NCBI GenBank assembly: GCA_965203195.1
Contig: OZ241860.1
Span: forward strand, 3,658,001 to 3,722,000
Origin: Bin87 sp965203195
GTDB taxonomy: Bacteria > Chloroflexota > Dehalococcoidia > Lucifugimonadales > UBA3495
Direction of reading: 5' to 3'
DNA: 64,000 bases
Below the pieces are notes generated by a model that ran no database searches, was not told where the DNA came from, and was given only the letters and a program-made list of their open reading frames with translations. The first letter of the stretch is position 1, and every line of letters begins with the position of its first letter. Shown here in pieces: positions 33,715 to 42,698 of the stretch. A program made the position numbers and the translations under genes.

Positions 33715-35424
33715 CTATTGTTCCTCCAGGATGCGGGCGCCGAGGCCGATGGCGGTGCGGAGCAGGTGGCTGTCCTGGACGGGGTTGTGGCGCGAGGCAC
33801 GGGGGCCGTTGCCGGAGGCGTCGGCGCCATCGGCCCCGGCGAGGATGATGCGGAAGGAATGGGGGGCACCGAAAGAACGGGCAATGGCCTGCTCAATAGT
33901 ATCACGGACGCGAGGGTCGTTGAGCTCGTCCTGCATCCGATCCAGGTTGGCGACGTTGCTGAAGGGGAGCACCAGGGTGGCGTGGTCGTCGGCGGCGAAA
34001 TGGACGGCGTCGGGGCGGCAGTCGCGCAACAGGGCGCCGAGGTTGTATTTGCTGCCTTTGGAGCGGCCCAGGTGGCGGACGGCTTCGGACCAGCGGCCTT
34101 GCAGGCTGTCGGGGGGAGCGGCGGGGGCGCGGGCGGGCGTCCGGCGTTCCGAGGGCGATGGCGATGGGGCGGCGGCGGGTCGATCGGTCGGCGGCGGGGC
34201 CGGGCGGGCGTCCGGGCGTCCGTTGCCGCCGCGGGAGGGCGGCGGAGAGGGGGCAGGTCGGGACGAGGCCGGCGAGGGGGCAGGGGCAGATGCCTGGGGA
34301 GCGCCGGCGGGCAGACGCGCCGGGGTTTCCTGGGGGATGTCCTGGCGGCAGATGTCGGCGGCGGCGATTTCCAGGGGCAAGGATGCGGGGGCGTCGTAGC
34401 GGAGGCCGGCGCCGGCTTCGCCCCAGATGCGGACGGCGCGGAGGATGCGGTAGGAGTCGGTTAGGGCGGCGATGGAGCGCAGGCCGGAGAGGGTGTCGTC
34501 GGGCAAGTCCAGGGTCTGGCCGGCGTCCCAGGACAGGAGGAGGAGGGCGCGGAGGAGGTCGAGGGTTTGCTTGTGGAGCTGTCGGGGTTCGGCGCCTTCC
34601 CAGACGGCCTGGTTGATGGCTTCCAGGGCGGCGGGGGTTTGGCCGGCCAGGAGCTGCCGGGCGAGGGTCAGGTAGGCGTCGCTGCGGGTGAGGCCGAGGG
34701 ATTCTTCGACGTCGCTGAGGGTGATGGCGCGGTCGGTGGCGACGACCATCTGCTCCAGGATGTTGAGGGCGTCGCGCATAGAGCCGCCGGCGCTGCGGGC
34801 GACGAGGCGGAGGGCGTCGGGGTGGATGGCGACGGCTTCCTGGTCGGTGATGTGGGCCAGGCGGTCGTAGATGGTCTGGCCGGGGAGGCGGCGGAAGTCG
34901 TAGCGCTGGCAGCGGGAGAGGATGGTGGGGAGGAGGCGGTCGGCTTCGGTGGTGCAGAGGATGAAGATGACATGGGCCGGGGGTTCCTCCAGGGTTTTGA
35001 GGAAGGCGTTGGAGGCTTCCCTGGTGAGCATATGGGCTTCGTCGATGATGTAGATTTTGCGTTTGCTCTGGGCGGGCTGGAAGTGGACTTTGTCTCTGAT
35101 TTCGCGGATTTCCTCGACGCCGCGGTTGCTGGCGGCGTCCAGTTCGATGATGTCCATATTGCGTCCCTCGTTGATGGAGACGCAGGCGGGGCATTGGTTG
35201 CAGGGGTCGCCCTGTTGGGGGTCGAGGCAGTTGACGGCTTTGGCGAGGACGCGCGCGGTGGTGGTTTTGCCGCTGCCGCGGGTGCCGCAGAAGAGGTAGC
35301 TGTGGCTGACGCGGCCCTGCATGACGGCCTGGCGGAGGGTGTTGCCGACGTGCTCCTGTCCGGCCAGGTCGGTGAAGGCGCCGGGGCGCCATTTGCGGTA
35401 ATAGACTGGCGCTGAAGTAGTCAT
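33715..35424 (-). CDS. dnaX: DNA polymerase III subunit gamma/tau
   Basis: 569 residues. Walker A GTRGSGKTT at 47-55, four zinc cysteines at 66, 75, 78 and 81, Walker B IIDEAH near 120, sensor 1 and the SRC arginine-finger motif (LSRCQRYDF) are intact. Domain III extends to about 360, followed by a Pro/Ala/Ser-rich linker (375-450) and a tau-like C-terminal domain to 569. It is the clamp-loader ATPase. I see no obvious A-rich slippery site for a gamma product. ATG 35424; upstream of ybaB. Confidence 0.96.
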   Translation of the reverse strand: MTTSAPVYYRKWRPGAFTDLAGQEHVGNTLRQAVMQGRVSHSYLFCGTRGSGKTTTARVLAKAVNCLDPQQGDPCNQCPACVSINEGRNMDIIELDAASNRGVEEIREIRDKVHFQPAQSKRKIYIIDEAHMLTREASNAFLKTLEEPPAHVIFILCTTEADRLLPTILSRCQRYDFRRLPGQTIYDRLAHITDQEAVAIHPDALRLVARSAGGSMRDALNILEQMVVATDRAITLSDVEESLGLTRSDAYLTLARQLLAGQTPAALEAINQAVWEGAEPRQLHKQTLDLLRALLLLSWDAGQTLDLPDDTLSGLRSIAALTDSYRILRAVRIWGEAGAGLRYDAPASLPLEIAAADICRQDIPQETPARLPAGAPQASAPAPSPASSRPAPSPPPSRGGNGRPDARPAPPPTDRPAAAPSPSPSERRTPARAPAAPPDSLQGRWSEAVRHLGRSKGSKYNLGALLRDCRPDAVHFAADDHATLVLPFSNVANLDRMQDELNDPRVRDTIEQAIARSFGAPHSFRIILAGADGADASGNGPRASRHNPVQDSHLLRTAIGLGARILEEQ

Positions 35425-35512
35425 AATGGGGCAATGATAACGCCAACGCGCCTGCGGACGCCAGAGGGAGGGCGGTTGGGCCGGGGCGGATTTCGGTTAA
35501 TGCGGGTTCGGT

Positions 35513-36334
35513 TCAAGCGGCGATGCGGGTGCCGACGGGACGGCCGTGGAGGCAGTCCAGCAGGGCGCCGGGCTGGCGGCCGTCGATGATGTGGGCAGTG
35601 GCGGCGGGGTTGCCGGCGATGGCGTCCAGGCTGGCGGCGAGTTTGGGGAGCATACCGCCGCGGGCCACGCCGGAGTGGCGCAGGGCGTTGGCGCTGCGGG
35701 CGTTGAGGCGGGGGATGACGCGGCCGCCGGTGTCCATTACGCCGGGGACGTCGGTAAGAAAGATGACCTGGGGGGCGCGCAAGGCGCGGGCAAGAGCTCC
35801 GGCGGCGGTGTCGCCATTGACATTCAAGGGATGGCCGGCGTGGTCGGTATCCGGGGCGATGTCGGCGGCGAGGGGGGAAATCATAGGGATGTAGCCGGCG
35901 GCGAGGATGGCGTGGACAGGGGCGGGGTCGACGGCGGCGATTTCGCCCACGTAGCCCAGTTGGGGGTTAGTGATGCGGGCCTGGAGGAGGCGGCCGTCGG
36001 TTCCGCTGATGCCGATGGCGGGGGCGCCTAGGTTTTGCATATGTGCGGTCAGCTGCTTGTTGACCAGGCCGGCGAGGACGGCGACGACGATGTCCAGGGC
36101 GGGAGCGTCGGTGACGCGGAGTCCGTTGATGAAGATGGGTGCCAGGTTCTGGCGGCGCATCCATTCGCTGATGAGGTTGCCGCCGCCGTGGACGATGGCG
36201 ACGGGGCGGGCGGCGGCGTGGAGGGCGGCGAGGTCGCGGAGGGAGGTATCGCTGGCGCCCAGGGTACTGCCGCCGATTTTGACTACGATGGGCGGTGCGG
36301 ACGGGGTTGGGGACACGATGGGATTCCTTGCCAT
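35513..36334 (-). CDS. argB: acetylglutamate kinase
   Basis: 273 residues. Amino-acid-kinase signatures are VVKIGGSTLG at 17-26, IVHGGGNLISEWM, GTDGRLLQA and LNVNGDTAAGALARAL, with the C-terminal KLAAS block. It phosphorylates N-acetyl-L-glutamate in arginine biosynthesis. It lies 70 bases behind argJ in the same direction, presumably one operon. The nucleotide-binding residues look intact. Confidence 0.94.
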   Translation of the reverse strand: MARNPIVSPTPSAPPIVVKIGGSTLGASDTSLRDLAALHAAARPVAIVHGGGNLISEWMRRQNLAPIFINGLRVTDAPALDIVVAVLAGLVNKQLTAHMQNLGAPAIGISGTDGRLLQARITNPQLGYVGEIAAVDPAPVHAILAAGYIPMISPLAADIAPDTDHAGHPLNVNGDTAAGALARALRAPQVIFLTDVPGVMDTGGRVIPRLNARSANALRHSGVARGGMLPKLAASLDAIAGNPAATAHIIDGRQPGALLDCLHGRPVGTRIAA

Positions 36335-36404
36335 CGGGTGTGCCGGGACGGACGGGTTAGGCGCGGATGAAGTTCACCGCCGCCACCGGCGCCGCTGATT
36401 ACGG

Positions 36405-37646
36405 CTAGGTGGTGTAGGCGCTGTTGATGATGACATACTGTTCGGTGAGGTCGCAGCCGTAGGCGGTGGCGGCGCAGTCGGCGAGGTTGAGGCTGACGCG
36501 GAAGTCGACCTGTTCGCCGGACATCAGGGCGACGACGGCGTCGCGGTGGAAGGGTACGGGGAGGCCGGCTTCCATAATGCAGACGCCGTTGACGAAGAGG
36601 TCGACTTTTTCCTCGATGGCTTCGGCGCCGCTGCGGCCGAGGGCCATCATCAGGCGGCCCCAGTTGGGGTCGGCGCCATAGACGGCGGATTTGACGAGGT
36701 TGCTGCCGGCGATGGTTTTGGCGGCCAGGCGGGCGTCGGCGTGGGTGCGGGCGCCGTCCACCTGGACGGTGATGAGGCGGGTGGCGCCTTCGCCGTCGCG
36801 GGCCAGCATACGGGTCAGGTTGGCGCAGACCTGATGGAGGGCGGCGCGGAAGTTGGGGGCGTCGGGGGAAGCGTGGTCAATGACGGGGTTGCCGGCTTGC
36901 CCGTTGGCGAAGGTCAGGAAGGTGTCGTTGGTGCTGCTGTCGCCGTCCACGGTGAGCATATTGAAGGTATCGTCGGCGACGGCCTGGACGGTGGTTTGGA
37001 GGAAGGCGGGGTCGACGGCGGCGTCGGTGGCGGCGAAGGCCAGCATTGTGGCCATATTGGGGTGGATCATACCGGAGCCCTTGGCGACGCCGCCGATGGT
37101 AATGGTCTGGCCGGTGGCGGCGGTGAAGGAGACGGCGGTTTCTTTGGGATGGGTATCGGTGGTCATCATGGCGCGGGCGAGCTGGTGGCCGCCGGTGGCG
37201 TCCAGGGCGATTTGGGTTACGCCGGAGCGGATCAGGGCCATGGGGAGTTCGACGCCGATGACGCCGGTGCTACAGACCAGGACGTCCGCGGCGTCCAGGC
37301 CGAGGTGGTCGGCGGCGAGGCGGGTCATTTCGGCGGCGTCCTTGTAGCCCTGGGGGCCGACGCAGGTGTTGGCGATGCCGGCGTTGACGATGAGGGCTTG
37401 GGCGCGGCCGCGGGCGACGCGTTCCCGGTCCAAGTCGACGGTGGCGGAGCGGATGGCGGAGGTGGTGAAGACGCCGGCGACGGCGCAGGGTTGGTCGGAG
37501 GCCAGGAGGGCGAGGTCGAGTTTGTCGGGGCCGCGGGTTTTGAGGCCGATGAAGACGCCGGCGGCGGCGAAGCCGCGGGGGGCGGTGATGGAGCCGTTTT
37601 CGATTGGAGTGAGGTCGGCGGGAGTGAAGGCGGCATTAGCGGGCAT
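36405..37646 (-). CDS. argJ: bifunctional ornithine acetyltransferase / N-acetylglutamate synthase
   Basis: 413 residues. The autocleavage site is intact: KGSGMIHPNMAT-ML with the nucleophilic Thr at residue 200, generating alpha and beta chains. NAGIANTC and TNDTFL blocks are conserved. ArgJ recycles the acetyl group from acetylornithine to glutamate, the cyclic arginine route, and may also use acetyl-CoA. It heads the argJ-argB operon; a TATAGT on the minus strand at 37680-37685 may be its -10. Confidence 0.96.
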   Translation of the reverse strand: MPANAAFTPADLTPIENGSITAPRGFAAAGVFIGLKTRGPDKLDLALLASDQPCAVAGVFTTSAIRSATVDLDRERVARGRAQALIVNAGIANTCVGPQGYKDAAEMTRLAADHLGLDAADVLVCSTGVIGVELPMALIRSGVTQIALDATGGHQLARAMMTTDTHPKETAVSFTAATGQTITIGGVAKGSGMIHPNMATMLAFAATDAAVDPAFLQTTVQAVADDTFNMLTVDGDSSTNDTFLTFANGQAGNPVIDHASPDAPNFRAALHQVCANLTRMLARDGEGATRLITVQVDGARTHADARLAAKTIAGSNLVKSAVYGADPNWGRLMMALGRSGAEAIEEKVDLFVNGVCIMEAGLPVPFHRDAVVALMSGEQVDFRVSLNLADCAATAYGCDLTEQYVIINSAYTT

Positions 37647-37739
37647 AACGGGGCTCCTAGGGGCCGGAATTGTGTCGGCACTATACTACAATTTGCCGGA
37701 CGGAGAGGGGCAACCCGGCAAATCCCGTGATGATGTCGC

Positions 37740-38255
37740 TTACGCTGTCGCGCGGGCGCAGAGGTTCCGGTTGCGGCGGTCGTTCAGAAATTCCTGACAG
37801 CCTTCGTTGGGGTAAATCTTGCCACGGGGTTTGCTGATGAGATGGGGGTTCTTAAAGTCCGCCTCCAGCTTTGGCTCGTTAGTGTACAGCAGCCGCGCGC
37901 CGGATGCCCGGGCCAGTGCGATGACGTGCGGGTCATCAGACCGGCACACCCGGTCTTTTATCAAGTCCCTGGCCGCGTCATCAACCTCTCGGTCATCCCA
38001 TTGTGTCACGCGGCCCAGCCTGATGGCTGCGGGTAGCCATTTGCGAAAATTGACAGAGCCGGGTTGCCAGCGGTTCCCAGCCGATTCATCGCCGGGTTGC
38101 GGGCGATTCCCAGCTAATTCAGCACGCAACTTTGTGCCGCCGATGACCAGCCGGCCTTTGCCGCTGTTGAGCCAATTGTAGAAAATCAGACCTCTTTCGG
38201 TCGGAGCATTCCCGAAAACATGGTCTCGGACGTTGTTGTCAAGTATCGCGCACAT
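37740..38255 (-). CDS. PIN-like nuclease domain protein
   Basis: 171 residues. N-terminal MCAILDNNV places an acidic residue (D6) at the end of the first strand; CRSDDPHVIALARASGARLLYTNE at 104-127 gives the paired Asp (107-108) and the second strand, and KLEADF supplies a further Asp at 133. This DN...SDDxHxIALA...LLYTxD-like order is the PIN ribonuclease pattern, with TNE where TRD or TSD is common. Its ATG lies inside the upstream ATPase gene (17-base overlap), so the two are translationally coupled. Noticeably less GC-rich than the arg genes. Probably the effector of the cassette; RNase activity is inferred. Confidence 0.7.
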   Translation of the reverse strand: MCAILDNNVRDHVFGNAPTERGLIFYNWLNSGKGRLVIGGTKLRAELAGNRPQPGDESAGNRWQPGSVNFRKWLPAAIRLGRVTQWDDREVDDAARDLIKDRVCRSDDPHVIALARASGARLLYTNEPKLEADFKNPHLISKPRGKIYPNEGCQEFLNDRRNRNLCARATA

Positions 38256-39624
38256 TGGGTTTCACCAAGCCGATGGAGCGGTCAACCTCGGCCATAAAGA
38301 ACGCGCCGTAAGAGGGGGGCGCGTCCAGGACGTTGCCCATTTGGTCCAGGCGGATGTTGTGGATTTTTACTTCCAAATCTCCCGGTTCGAAGTAGAGGAT
38401 GGAAACATCCTCCGGCTTGAGGCCGGTGGTTTCGTCCCGCACGTCCATTCGGACGCGATCGATAATGTAGTCGCTGTGGGTTTCCAGGATGATTTGGCGG
38501 CCGGCGGCGGCCGTGGAGGCGAACAGCGTTCCTAATGCGGCCTCGGCTTGGGGGTGCAGGTGCACTTCCGGTTGTTGCAGCAGCAAGGCCGGGGGGCGGT
38601 ATCCCGGAAGGTTGGCCGAGGGATTATCCGGGGATTTGGCCAATTCTACGATCAGCGGCAGAGCCTGGCTGACGCCGTAGCCAGCATCGAGCAAGTTGCG
38701 CCACGGGCCTTTGCGCCGCTTGCCGGATTTGCGGACTTGCAACTGGAACGGGTCGCCGTCGGATTTGCCGAATGATTTGACGGCAATTTCGTCAAACAAC
38801 CCGGAGGCTTGTCCGAAAGTGTCCAGCGCCGTTTTCAGTCTTTGCCACTCGTCCGGGTCGTTGCGATACAAGGACGCCAGATAGCTGGGGACGGATGCTC
38901 CGTGCGGGTCTTGCGCCAGCTGCACCGGGTCATAGGTGCGGAGCGGGCGGGACTGGACGGGGGCGCTGGCGACAGGGCGGTCGTTGGGGGGGTACGGGAA
39001 AGCAAATAGATTGATCAGGTTGAACAGCTTGGATACCGAACTGTCATCCGGTTGCAGGGTAGTTTCAGGTTTCGTCGCCAGAACGTCTATCCTAATGGCA
39101 ACTTGAAACTGAAACAGGGGAAACAACCCCATACCGGCGCCGGCGGATTCCCGCCAACCTGACAAGGGAAGAGAACCCTTGCCCTGATTGGTGCGCCACT
39201 GCGCTTCCAGAGGTTCGCTTTCGTCAATTTGCGGAAACTCGATGCTGGCATCCTTGTCAGCGAAACGGCGGAGCACGGGGAAAGGGGTTGTGCGCCGGTC
39301 GGCGAAGGTAGTGTCAAACTTTGCCACCGCGTCAATCGCACTGGCCATGGGGGTGTACTCAAACCCGGCGGCAAAGCGGTTGGCGTTTTTGGCCCGTCCG
39401 CCGCGGTGGTGGATGATGTCCTGGAAGGAGCCCAAGTCGTAGGGGGCTTCGCGGAAGTTCGGGACGCGGTTGTCGAAGGCTACATCCCACAGGGCGCGCA
39501 CCAGGGCGAGGAAGGAGGTTTTGCCCGTGCCGTTGGGGCCCACCAGCAGGGTGAGAGGGGCCAGGCGCGCCTTCTGCTCGCCGGGGCCGAAGCAGCGGTA
39601 GTTTTGCAGGGTGATGGCGTCCAT
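38239..39624 (-). CDS. ABC-type/OLD-like AAA15 ATPase
   Basis: 461 residues. N-terminal MDAITLQNYRCFGPGEQ leads to Walker A GPNGTGKTS (29-37); the ABC signature region is GYGVSQALPL, Walker B is LLLQQPEVHLHPQ and the H-loop is ETHSDYIIDRVRM, all within the last 150 residues. The RecF/SMC-like head with a large insertion between the Walker motifs and the QPExHLHP variant is typical of COG4938/AAA15 proteins common in anti-phage systems. No Toprim domain follows, unlike true OLD nucleases. It is the middle gene of a coiled-coil/ATPase/PIN cassette: 16 bases after the first gene, overlapping the third. Confidence 0.88.
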   Translation of the reverse strand: MDAITLQNYRCFGPGEQKARLAPLTLLVGPNGTGKTSFLALVRALWDVAFDNRVPNFREAPYDLGSFQDIIHHRGGRAKNANRFAAGFEYTPMASAIDAVAKFDTTFADRRTTPFPVLRRFADKDASIEFPQIDESEPLEAQWRTNQGKGSLPLSGWRESAGAGMGLFPLFQFQVAIRIDVLATKPETTLQPDDSSVSKLFNLINLFAFPYPPNDRPVASAPVQSRPLRTYDPVQLAQDPHGASVPSYLASLYRNDPDEWQRLKTALDTFGQASGLFDEIAVKSFGKSDGDPFQLQVRKSGKRRKGPWRNLLDAGYGVSQALPLIVELAKSPDNPSANLPGYRPPALLLQQPEVHLHPQAEAALGTLFASTAAAGRQIILETHSDYIIDRVRMDVRDETTGLKPEDVSILYFEPGDLEVKIHNIRLDQMGNVLDAPPSYGAFFMAEVDRSIGLVKPNVRDT

Positions 39625-39640
39625 AGCGGGCGGCTCCGGG

Positions 39641-40099
39641 TTATTCCTGCTGCCGGCGTTCCGCGAAGTTGGCGGTTATGGTTTGCTCGGCGCGCTTGCT
39701 GTGCTGGGCGATGAATTGTTCCAGTTGGCGGATTTCGGCGGCGGTTTCGGGGGAGGGCTGGCGGCCGGATTGCTGTTTCAGGCGGGCGAGGGACTTGCGG
39801 GCGTCGTCGACCTGCTGGACGGATTCCAGTGCGGCGAGTTCGTCCAGGGCGGCCTTTTTGATGGCGAGGAGGCGACGGCGGGTCTGTTCGGCGTCTTGCA
39901 GGCGTTCCTCGATTTCGCCCATTGCGGAGAGGGCCATTTCCAGGGGGGCGCGGCCGTAGATGGCCTGGCGGGGCAGCCGGCGCAGCTGGGTGCGGAACTG
40001 GGCGATTTGGGCGTCCAGCTGTTCCTCTTTGTGGCGGATGTTCGCCAGGGACAGGCGCAGGGTGGCCATGGCCTGTTGCAGCTGTGATACGGATGACAT
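39641..40099 (-). CDS. coiled-coil protein upstream of AAA15 ATPase
   Basis: 152 residues, almost entirely predicted helix with heptads: LQQAMATLRLSLANIRHKEEQLDAQIAQFRTQLRRLP, then EIEERLQDAEQTRRRLLAIKKAALDELAALE. No catalytic motif, no membrane segment. It could be a structural adaptor or sensor for the ATPase, whose gene starts 16 bases downstream. ATG 40099 has only a weak SD. No family name can be given. Confidence 0.6.
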   Translation of the reverse strand: MSSVSQLQQAMATLRLSLANIRHKEEQLDAQIAQFRTQLRRLPRQAIYGRAPLEMALSAMGEIEERLQDAEQTRRRLLAIKKAALDELAALESVQQVDDARKSLARLKQQSGRQPSPETAAEIRQLEQFIAQHSKRAEQTITANFAERRQQE

Positions 40100-40343
40100 A
40101 ATTGCCCCGCTATGGCATTCCGGTACTATGGAGAGGGATGGCGACAGCCGGGCGCCGGGGCGCCGGCGGGCGATGGCAGGCGGCCGGTTCCGGTTTAGAT
40201 GGCGCGCCGCAGGCGCCGGGGCGGCGGGCAACGGATGATTGATGATTGTTCCCGGATGACGCCGGGGCGGGACGGGCGTTCCGCTCCGGTCAGGCTTTGA
40301 AACCTTGTTGGCGGCGACAACGGCAGTGGCTGCGGTCTGCCGG

Positions 40344-41459
40344 TTAGCCTCTGAAGCCGACTTTGGGCAGCGTGCGTTCCAGGGCGGCGAGGACGGCGGC
40401 GATGTCGTCTTTGACGACCCAGCCGAGGTGTCCGATGCGGAAGCAGTGGCCGGTGAGTTTGCCCTGGCCGCCGGCGAGGACGACGCCTTCCTCCTCGCGC
40501 ATCAGGGCCATAAACCTGGGGCCGTCGATTTCCGGGGGCATTTTGACGGCGGTTACGGTGTTGGAGGCGCGGGTTTCGTCGGCGGCGAGGAGCTGCAAGC
40601 CGAGGGCCTTGACGCCGGCGCGGCAGTATTCGCCGATGGCGGCGTGGCGGTTGTACACGGATTCGGGGCCTTCGGCCAGGATGCGGTCCAGGCCCAGGCG
40701 GAGGCCGTAGAGGAGGGCTACGTTGGGCGTCCAGGGAGTTTGGCCGCGGGACAGGGAACGCTCGGCGGCCATCAAGTCAAAGTAGAAGCGGGGCATAGTG
40801 GCGTCCTGGTAGGCTTGCCAGCCGCGCTTGCTGATGCTGATGAAGGCCAGTCCGGGGGGGATCATAAAGCCTTTTTGGGAGCCGGTGGCCACCAGGTCGC
40901 AGTTCCAGCCGTCCACGGGGAGGGGGAGGCAGGCGAGGCTGCTGACGGCGTCCACCAGGAGGAGCTTGTCAAACTCGCCCTTGACGATGCGGGCGATGGT
41001 TTCCAGGTCGTGGGTGACGCCGGTGGAGGTTTCGTTGTGGGTGACCAGGACGGCTTTGATGGACGGGTCTTTGCGGAGTTCGGCGCGGATGGCGTCGGGG
41101 TCGATGGCGTGGCCCCATTCGAAGTCCATACGGAGGACGTCGGCGCCGTAGGTTTGGGCGATTTGGACGAAGCGGTCGCCGAAAGAGCCGGCGGTGGCGG
41201 CGATGACCCGGTCGCCGGGGGAAAGGGTGTTGACCACGGCGGCTTCCAGAGCGCCGGTGCCGCTGGCGGTGAGGATATACAGGTCGTTGTCGGTCATAAA
41301 GACCTGTTTGAGGCCGGCGGTGGTGGCCTGGATGAGTTCCCTGAATTCCGGCCCCCGATGGTTGATCATAGGCAGGGACATTTCGGATACGATGTCGTCG
41401 GGGATGGGCGTGGGGCCGGGGGTGCGGAGGTTCTGCGGGGCGATTTTGGTCAGGGTCAT
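40344..41459 (-). CDS. class-V aminotransferase (serine/alanine-glyoxylate type)
   Basis: 371 residues. The PLP lysine is K196 in GSQKGFMIPPG; the N-terminal TPGPTPIP loop, the GTGALEAAVVNTLSPGD cofactor block, HNETSTGV and LLVDAVSSLA are diagnostic of alanine/serine-glyoxylate aminotransferases. It would convert glyoxylate to glycine using serine or alanine, giving hydroxypyruvate or pyruvate. Together with the glycerate kinase at 15.7 kb this would make a serine-glyoxylate link, although the genes are 25 kb apart. Monocistronic. Confidence 0.93.
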   Translation of the reverse strand: MTLTKIAPQNLRTPGPTPIPDDIVSEMSLPMINHRGPEFRELIQATTAGLKQVFMTDNDLYILTASGTGALEAAVVNTLSPGDRVIAATAGSFGDRFVQIAQTYGADVLRMDFEWGHAIDPDAIRAELRKDPSIKAVLVTHNETSTGVTHDLETIARIVKGEFDKLLLVDAVSSLACLPLPVDGWNCDLVATGSQKGFMIPPGLAFISISKRGWQAYQDATMPRFYFDLMAAERSLSRGQTPWTPNVALLYGLRLGLDRILAEGPESVYNRHAAIGEYCRAGVKALGLQLLAADETRASNTVTAVKMPPEIDGPRFMALMREEEGVVLAGGQGKLTGHCFRIGHLGWVVKDDIAAVLAALERTLPKVGFRG

Positions 41460-41680
41460 CGGGTAGGCTCCTGGGGGCTTGGCGATTGCGGGCGCCGGTT
41501 GCGGGGTTCCAAATGGCAGCGGCGCCGGGGTTCAAATGATAGCGGCGCAGCACGCGAGAGGGCGCGCCACGCCGCTAATTATAGCAGGATTTTGGGGGAG
41601 CCTGCCCGCAGACGCGCGGAGACCACTCCGCCGGAAACGAAGCCGGCGGATACGAAACCGGCCGGATTGGATGGCGCGGG

Positions 41681-42670
41681 CTAGTTGGGGAACCAGGCCA
41701 GGGAGGATATTTCGCTGAATTCGCGGTCGAACTTGTCCCAGGAGTCGCCGGCGTCGTGGGAACGGTAGAGGTAGCCGTAGCGGCTGCCGGCCAGGAGGAA
41801 GTCGGGGTTCTGGCGCTGGGAGTTGACGACCCACATTGCGGTGTTGGGGGGGACGGGCAGAGGCAGGTTTTGCCAGGTGTCGCCGGCGTCGTCGGAGCGC
41901 ATTACCACGCCGGTGGAGCCGGGGGTAGTGTCGCCGAAGGTGGTGTAGATGGTTTGGGGGTTGCCGGGTTTGACCTGGATGCCGCGGGGGTAGCCGAGAG
42001 GGAAGTTCTGCCGGACATTGAGGTTGCGCCAGGTGTCGCCGTCGTCATCGCTGAGGAAGACGTCGTCGTTGACCATTACCACCACGCGGTGAGGCGGGCC
42101 GGGGGTTACGGCGACGTTGTGGATGTCCAGGTTGGGGATGTCGGCATGGGGTATGGTGGTCCAGGTGTCGCCGCCGTCGGCGCTGTGGCGGAGTCCGTCC
42201 ACTTCAATGCCGACCCAGACGCTGTCGCCGTTGGCGGGGTCGATGGCGATGCCGGTGACGCGGGGGACGCCGACGGCGGGGCATTCGGCGGCGACGGCGA
42301 TGGGGCAGAGTTGCCAGGTGGCGCCGGCGTCGCGGGTGCGGTAGATGCGGCAAGGGTCGGGGGTGCCGGCGCCGGCGCCGGCGATGTCGGGGTTGGAAGG
42401 GTCAAAGGCGATGGCCCAGACGGCGGTATCGTTCATCGGGGTGTCGAGGCGGCGCCAGTGGTCACCGTGGTCGTCGCTGCGGAGGATGCCGCGGTCGCAG
42501 CCGGCGAGGATGCTGGCAGTGGAGTTGGGTAGGGGGGCGAGGCAACGGACGACGGCGTCGGAGTGGATGCCCTGGTTGATGCCGACGCGGCGCCAGGATT
42601 GTCCGCTGTCCACGCTGCGCATTACGCCCTGGCCGGCGGTGCCGACGAGGATGGTGATGTGGTTTGCCAT
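41681..42670 (-). CDS. Asp-box (BNR) beta-propeller protein
   Basis: 329 residues built of repeated Asp-box motifs (SxDxGxxW): SVDSGQSW, SDDHGDHW, TRDAGATW, SADGGDTW, SDDDGDTW, SDDAGDTW and SHDAGDSW, seven in all spaced about 40-55 residues apart, indicating a complete propeller. No signal peptide and no sialidase catalytic residues, so a cytosolic YCF48/VPS10-type structural propeller is more likely than a glycosidase. Such proteins are often expanded in Chloroflexota. Function unknown. Confidence 0.85.
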   Translation of the reverse strand: MANHITILVGTAGQGVMRSVDSGQSWRRVGINQGIHSDAVVRCLAPLPNSTASILAGCDRGILRSDDHGDHWRRLDTPMNDTAVWAIAFDPSNPDIAGAGAGTPDPCRIYRTRDAGATWQLCPIAVAAECPAVGVPRVTGIAIDPANGDSVWVGIEVDGLRHSADGGDTWTTIPHADIPNLDIHNVAVTPGPPHRVVVMVNDDVFLSDDDGDTWRNLNVRQNFPLGYPRGIQVKPGNPQTIYTTFGDTTPGSTGVVMRSDDAGDTWQNLPLPVPPNTAMWVVNSQRQNPDFLLAGSRYGYLYRSHDAGDSWDKFDREFSEISSLAWFPN

Positions 42671-42698
42671 AGTGATGCCTCCTTTTCAACCCGTAGAT

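Noticed and set aside
38239..39624. ATPase as a full OLD nuclease
   Set aside because: The chain ends soon after the H-loop and lacks a Toprim domain.
41681..42670. Asp-box protein as a sialidase
   Set aside because: No RIP motif or catalytic Arg/Glu/Tyr set, and no signal peptide.
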